DNA of 64,000 bases from UBA5239 sp031548025 (GTDB lineage Bacteria; Verrucomicrobiota; Lentisphaeria; Victivallales; Victivallaceae). Below are positions 62,033 to 64,000 of the stretch, in pieces (within the stretch, counting starts at the first letter, position 1; every line of letters starts with the position of its first letter). The position numbers and the translations under genes were made by a program. The notes below the pieces were generated by a model. The model saw nothing but the letters and a program-made list of their open reading frames with translations, was not told the DNA's origin and ran no database searches. The stretch lies in contig JAVBRM010000018.1 of assembly GCA_031548025.1 (NCBI GenBank), positions 1 to 64,000 of the forward strand. Reading direction: 5' to 3'.

Positions 62033-62949
62033 TGCTGGAATGCAACGGATTAACTAAAATCTACCAGGGGCGGCGGGTGGTCGACAGCGTGACTTTCGAG
62101 ATGGCCGCCGGCCGGGTAATGGGGCTGGTCGGCCCCAACGGCGCCGGAAAAAGCACCCTCTTGAAAATGGTTACCGGATTGATTTGGCCCTCGGAAGGCA
62201 ATGCGGTGATCGACGGTTTCGACGTGCATCAGAGTCAGCGCCAGGCGTTGGCCCGGGTCGGGGCCATTATCGAATGGCCGGCGTTTTATCCGGACCTCTC
62301 GGCCCGGCGCAATCTGGAAATTCTTTCCGGTGGTCATGGTCCCGAGTATGAGAAAAAAGTCAAAGAAATCATTCACATGGTGAACCTCGATGGGCGTTTG
62401 CAAGACAAGGTCGGGCGTTATTCCACCGGTATGAAACAGCGGTTGGGGATTGCCCTGGCTTTGTTGCCGGATTCCCGTTTTATCATTCTGGATGAACCGA
62501 CCAACGGGCTCGATCCGCTGGGACTCATCGAGATCCGGCAGATCATCCGCGAATACAATCAGCGCTTCGGCACCACCATTTTGGTGACCACGCATCTGCT
62601 TTCTGAAATCGAGCAGGTGGCCGATGACATTGCGATCATCAATAAGGGACGGCTGATTGCCTTCGGCGATATGAAAAAATTGTTGGCCGGCGATAATCTG
62701 CTGAAGTTGCGGGTTTCGGATAACCAACAGGCTATTGCCCTGCTGGAAAAATCCGGTTTCCCGATCGAGAAAATCCAGCATATCGAAAACGAGTTTCTGC
62801 AGTTGAAGCTGAGTGACTGCGGTTGTACCGGCGAAATCAACGATTTCCTGGTAAAAAACGGGATCCAGGTTTCATGTCTGAATTTAGTGCACAAGACTCT
62901 GGAGAGTTTCTTTCTGGAAAGCACCGGGGAGGATGAACATGTTTCGTGA
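62032..62949 (+). CDS. ABC transporter ATP-binding protein
   Basis: A 305-aa cytoplasmic ATPase. Walker A is GPNGAGKSTL (about 37-46), the signature YSTGMKQRLGIAL (about 132-144), Walker B FIILDEPTNGLDP (about 153-165) and the H-loop TTHLL. The DrrA/CcmA-type C-terminal extension (about 220-305) marks it as an exporter or Gld/Nos-type system. It pairs with the permease downstream (17-base overlap from the inner ATG at 62939) and is coupled to the pseudopilin upstream. Confidence 0.93.
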   Translation: MLECNGLTKIYQGRRVVDSVTFEMAAGRVMGLVGPNGAGKSTLLKMVTGLIWPSEGNAVIDGFDVHQSQRQALARVGAIIEWPAFYPDLSARRNLEILSGGHGPEYEKKVKEIIHMVNLDGRLQDKVGRYSTGMKQRLGIALALLPDSRFIILDEPTNGLDPLGLIEIRQIIREYNQRFGTTILVTTHLLSEIEQVADDIAIINKGRLIAFGDMKKLLAGDNLLKLRVSDNQQAIALLEKSGFPIEKIQHIENEFLQLKLSDCGCTGEINDFLVKNGIQVSCLNLVHKTLESFFLESTGEDEHVS

Positions 62950-63781
62950 AACCTGGTATGAAATTATCAAAATCTTCACTCAGAAGAAAAATTATGTGGT
63001 GATCCTCGGGCATTTCCTACTGGTCATGCTTTGCTATCTGTCGTTCAAAACCACCGATTACAAATTCGTGGGCGGGGATGTCCGCGGCATGTTTGATAAT
63101 GTCGGAGTATTTTTCGATGGACTGTTCTTTGCCCGGATCGCGGTGATCCCGACCTTTATGATCATCATGCCGATTTTTGTCGCGACTTTGGCCGGCGATA
63201 TCATCGCGGGGGAGATTCAGGACGGTTCGTTGAAACTTTACATGGCGCGTCCGCGCTCGCGGATCATGTTGATCGTCAATAAATTGCTGGCGGTATACGC
63301 GGTGACGCTGATCTATTGCCTTTATTTCGCCGTCGTCTGCTTTCTGATCGGCCTGTTGTTTTTCGGGTGGCCCAATGCGTCGCAGTTGATCTATATGCGG
63401 GGCCTGGGGCTGGGGAATTCCGTAGTCCTGATGTCGCTGAACGAAGCCCTGATCCGATATGTGATGATGGCTCTGTACTATTCCGTTTCGCTGATGGCAC
63501 TGGGGAGCATCGTGCTGTTTCTGTCGACGATTTTCGACCGGATGACGGCGGCGACGGTTTCCGGGATTACCCTGTATTTTGTCTGCTACATCATCGAACG
63601 GCTGCCGTTTGCGGACAAAATCGGTCCGTATATGCTTTCCCGGGTCATGAATTACCCCGATCTTTATATGACGGATATTCCCTTTGGCCGCCTGACCGCC
63701 AACCTGGCGGCGCTGAGTATTTACATCGCCTTGTTCACCATGTTCAGCATCGTCAGCTTCAGCATGAAAGACATCAAGTAG
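62939..63781 (+). CDS. ABC transporter permease (ABC-2 type)
   Basis: A 280-aa protein with about six membrane helices, first at about 18-36, then 80-100 and onwards. It has the ABC-2/NosY-like LAGDIIAGEIQDGSLKLYMA loop (about 81-100), with the conserved RPRSR after it. The ATG at 62939 has GGGGAGG 7 bases upstream; the ATG at 62933 is too close. It works with the ATPase encoded just before to move an unknown substrate. Its stop is 8 bases from the convergent gene end. Confidence 0.88.
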   Translation: MFRETWYEIIKIFTQKKNYVVILGHFLLVMLCYLSFKTTDYKFVGGDVRGMFDNVGVFFDGLFFARIAVIPTFMIIMPIFVATLAGDIIAGEIQDGSLKLYMARPRSRIMLIVNKLLAVYAVTLIYCLYFAVVCFLIGLLFFGWPNASQLIYMRGLGLGNSVVLMSLNEALIRYVMMALYYSVSLMALGSIVLFLSTIFDRMTAATVSGITLYFVCYIIERLPFADKIGPYMLSRVMNYPDLYMTDIPFGRLTANLAALSIYIALFTMFSIVSFSMKDIK

Positions 63782-63789
63782 TAGAACTA

Positions 63790-64000
63790 TCAGTCTTCCT
63801 TGAGCTTGGGATTGATGATCGGGGAGGGGATCAAATCTTTCTGGGACTCGGCCTTGATGGCATCTTTGTTGCGCTTTTCCAATTCATCGGCGTTGGTGGG
63901 GGTGAATTTGGCAAGGGCCTTGGGATCGTCAGGCAACTGCCGGCTGCCATCGGATGACGATGGATCGGGACCGACTTTCTTGACGCTGGCGGTTTTGTCG
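63790..64000 (-). CDS. C-terminal end of a hydrophilic protein (partial)
   Basis: The minus frame is open from the window edge to a TGA at 63790-63792, giving 69 residues that are rich in Lys, Asp, Pro and Ser (PTNADELEKRNKDAIKAE). It is a disordered or exposed tail, perhaps of a membrane or secreted protein. The rest is outside the window, so function cannot be told. Confidence 0.6.
   Translation of the reverse strand, partial: DKTASVKKVGPDPSSSDGSRQLPDDPKALAKFTPTNADELEKRNKDAIKAESQKDLIPSPIINPKLKED

Noticed and set aside
1..64000. CRISPR arrays, rRNA operons, replication origin
   Set aside because: No regularly spaced repeats, rRNA-like sequence or DnaA-box cluster was seen on reading the window.

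Overview
The window most resembles a chromosome segment from a Lentisphaerota (PVC superphylum, Victivallis-like) glycan degrader. This is inferred from four genes opening with the FTLIELLVVIAIIAILA-type prepilin leader, the many large secreted glycoside hydrolases, the GntR-type regulators with a sugar-sensing domain, and the GTP-type PEP carboxykinase. No 16S rRNA gene is present, so the placement rests on gene content alone.

Layout. (1) 1-12357, plus strand: two successive cassettes of regulator, pseudopilin and giant secreted glycoside hydrolase. The first regulator is cut by the window edge. The first cassette also has an SGNH esterase; the second ends in a 15-codon remnant of the same esterase. 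(2) 12377-19352: an accessory island with an AAA ATPase/TOPRIM pair (possible defence module), an excisionase-like protein, small DNA-binding proteins, a previously hidden 59-aa gene, an XRE regulator, and a tightly coupled row ending in a large serine recombinase whose last codons lie inside tRNA-Gln. (3) 19484-24852: housekeeping genes (DUF368 membrane protein, lgt, an RluD-type pseudouridine synthase, LD-carboxypeptidase, phenylacetate-CoA ligase, RRM protein). (4) 25302-29780: a cytoplasmic GH2 enzyme, a NagB-like isomerase and a PIG-L deacetylase, suggesting use of an amino-sugar glycoside. (5) 29795-35369: a secreted trypsin-like protein with a DnaJ-type zinc finger, PEP carboxykinase, tRNA-Val, and a GIY-YIG nuclease flanked by inverted repeats. 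(6) 42411-35413, minus strand: an overlapping five-gene sugar operon (GntR regulator, PHP-like/CBM9-like fusion, GH31, Gfo/Idh oxidoreductase, xylose-isomerase-like TIM barrel). (7) 45106-42653: three overlapping genes of unknown role (SUKH-like/TM/SseB-like protein, small protein, zinc-ribbon membrane protein), then a DUF4143 ATPase. (8) 47127-49331: a creatininase-family protein and a DegT aminotransferase. (9) 55289-49380: a third regulator-pseudopilin-hydrolase cassette. (10) 55385-59872: an AraC regulator divergent from an alpha-L-rhamnosidase and L-rhamnose isomerase, with a 9-bp inverted repeat between them. (11) 59955-64000: a lipoprotein, then a helical membrane protein, a pseudopilin and an ABC exporter in one operon, and the end of another gene.

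How it works together. Much of the window serves plant or mucin glycan use: secreted multidomain hydrolases and esterases outside the cell, cytoplasmic glycosidases and isomerases inside, each set beside its own regulator. The feature that stands out is the threefold repeat of GntR-type regulator, then pseudopilin, then giant secreted hydrolase. A pseudopilin thus seems to be a standard partner of an inducible secreted enzyme. All three full-length GntR-type regulators also have a pair of direct repeats with a 10-bp period between the likely -10 box and the start codon, a plausible autoregulatory operator.
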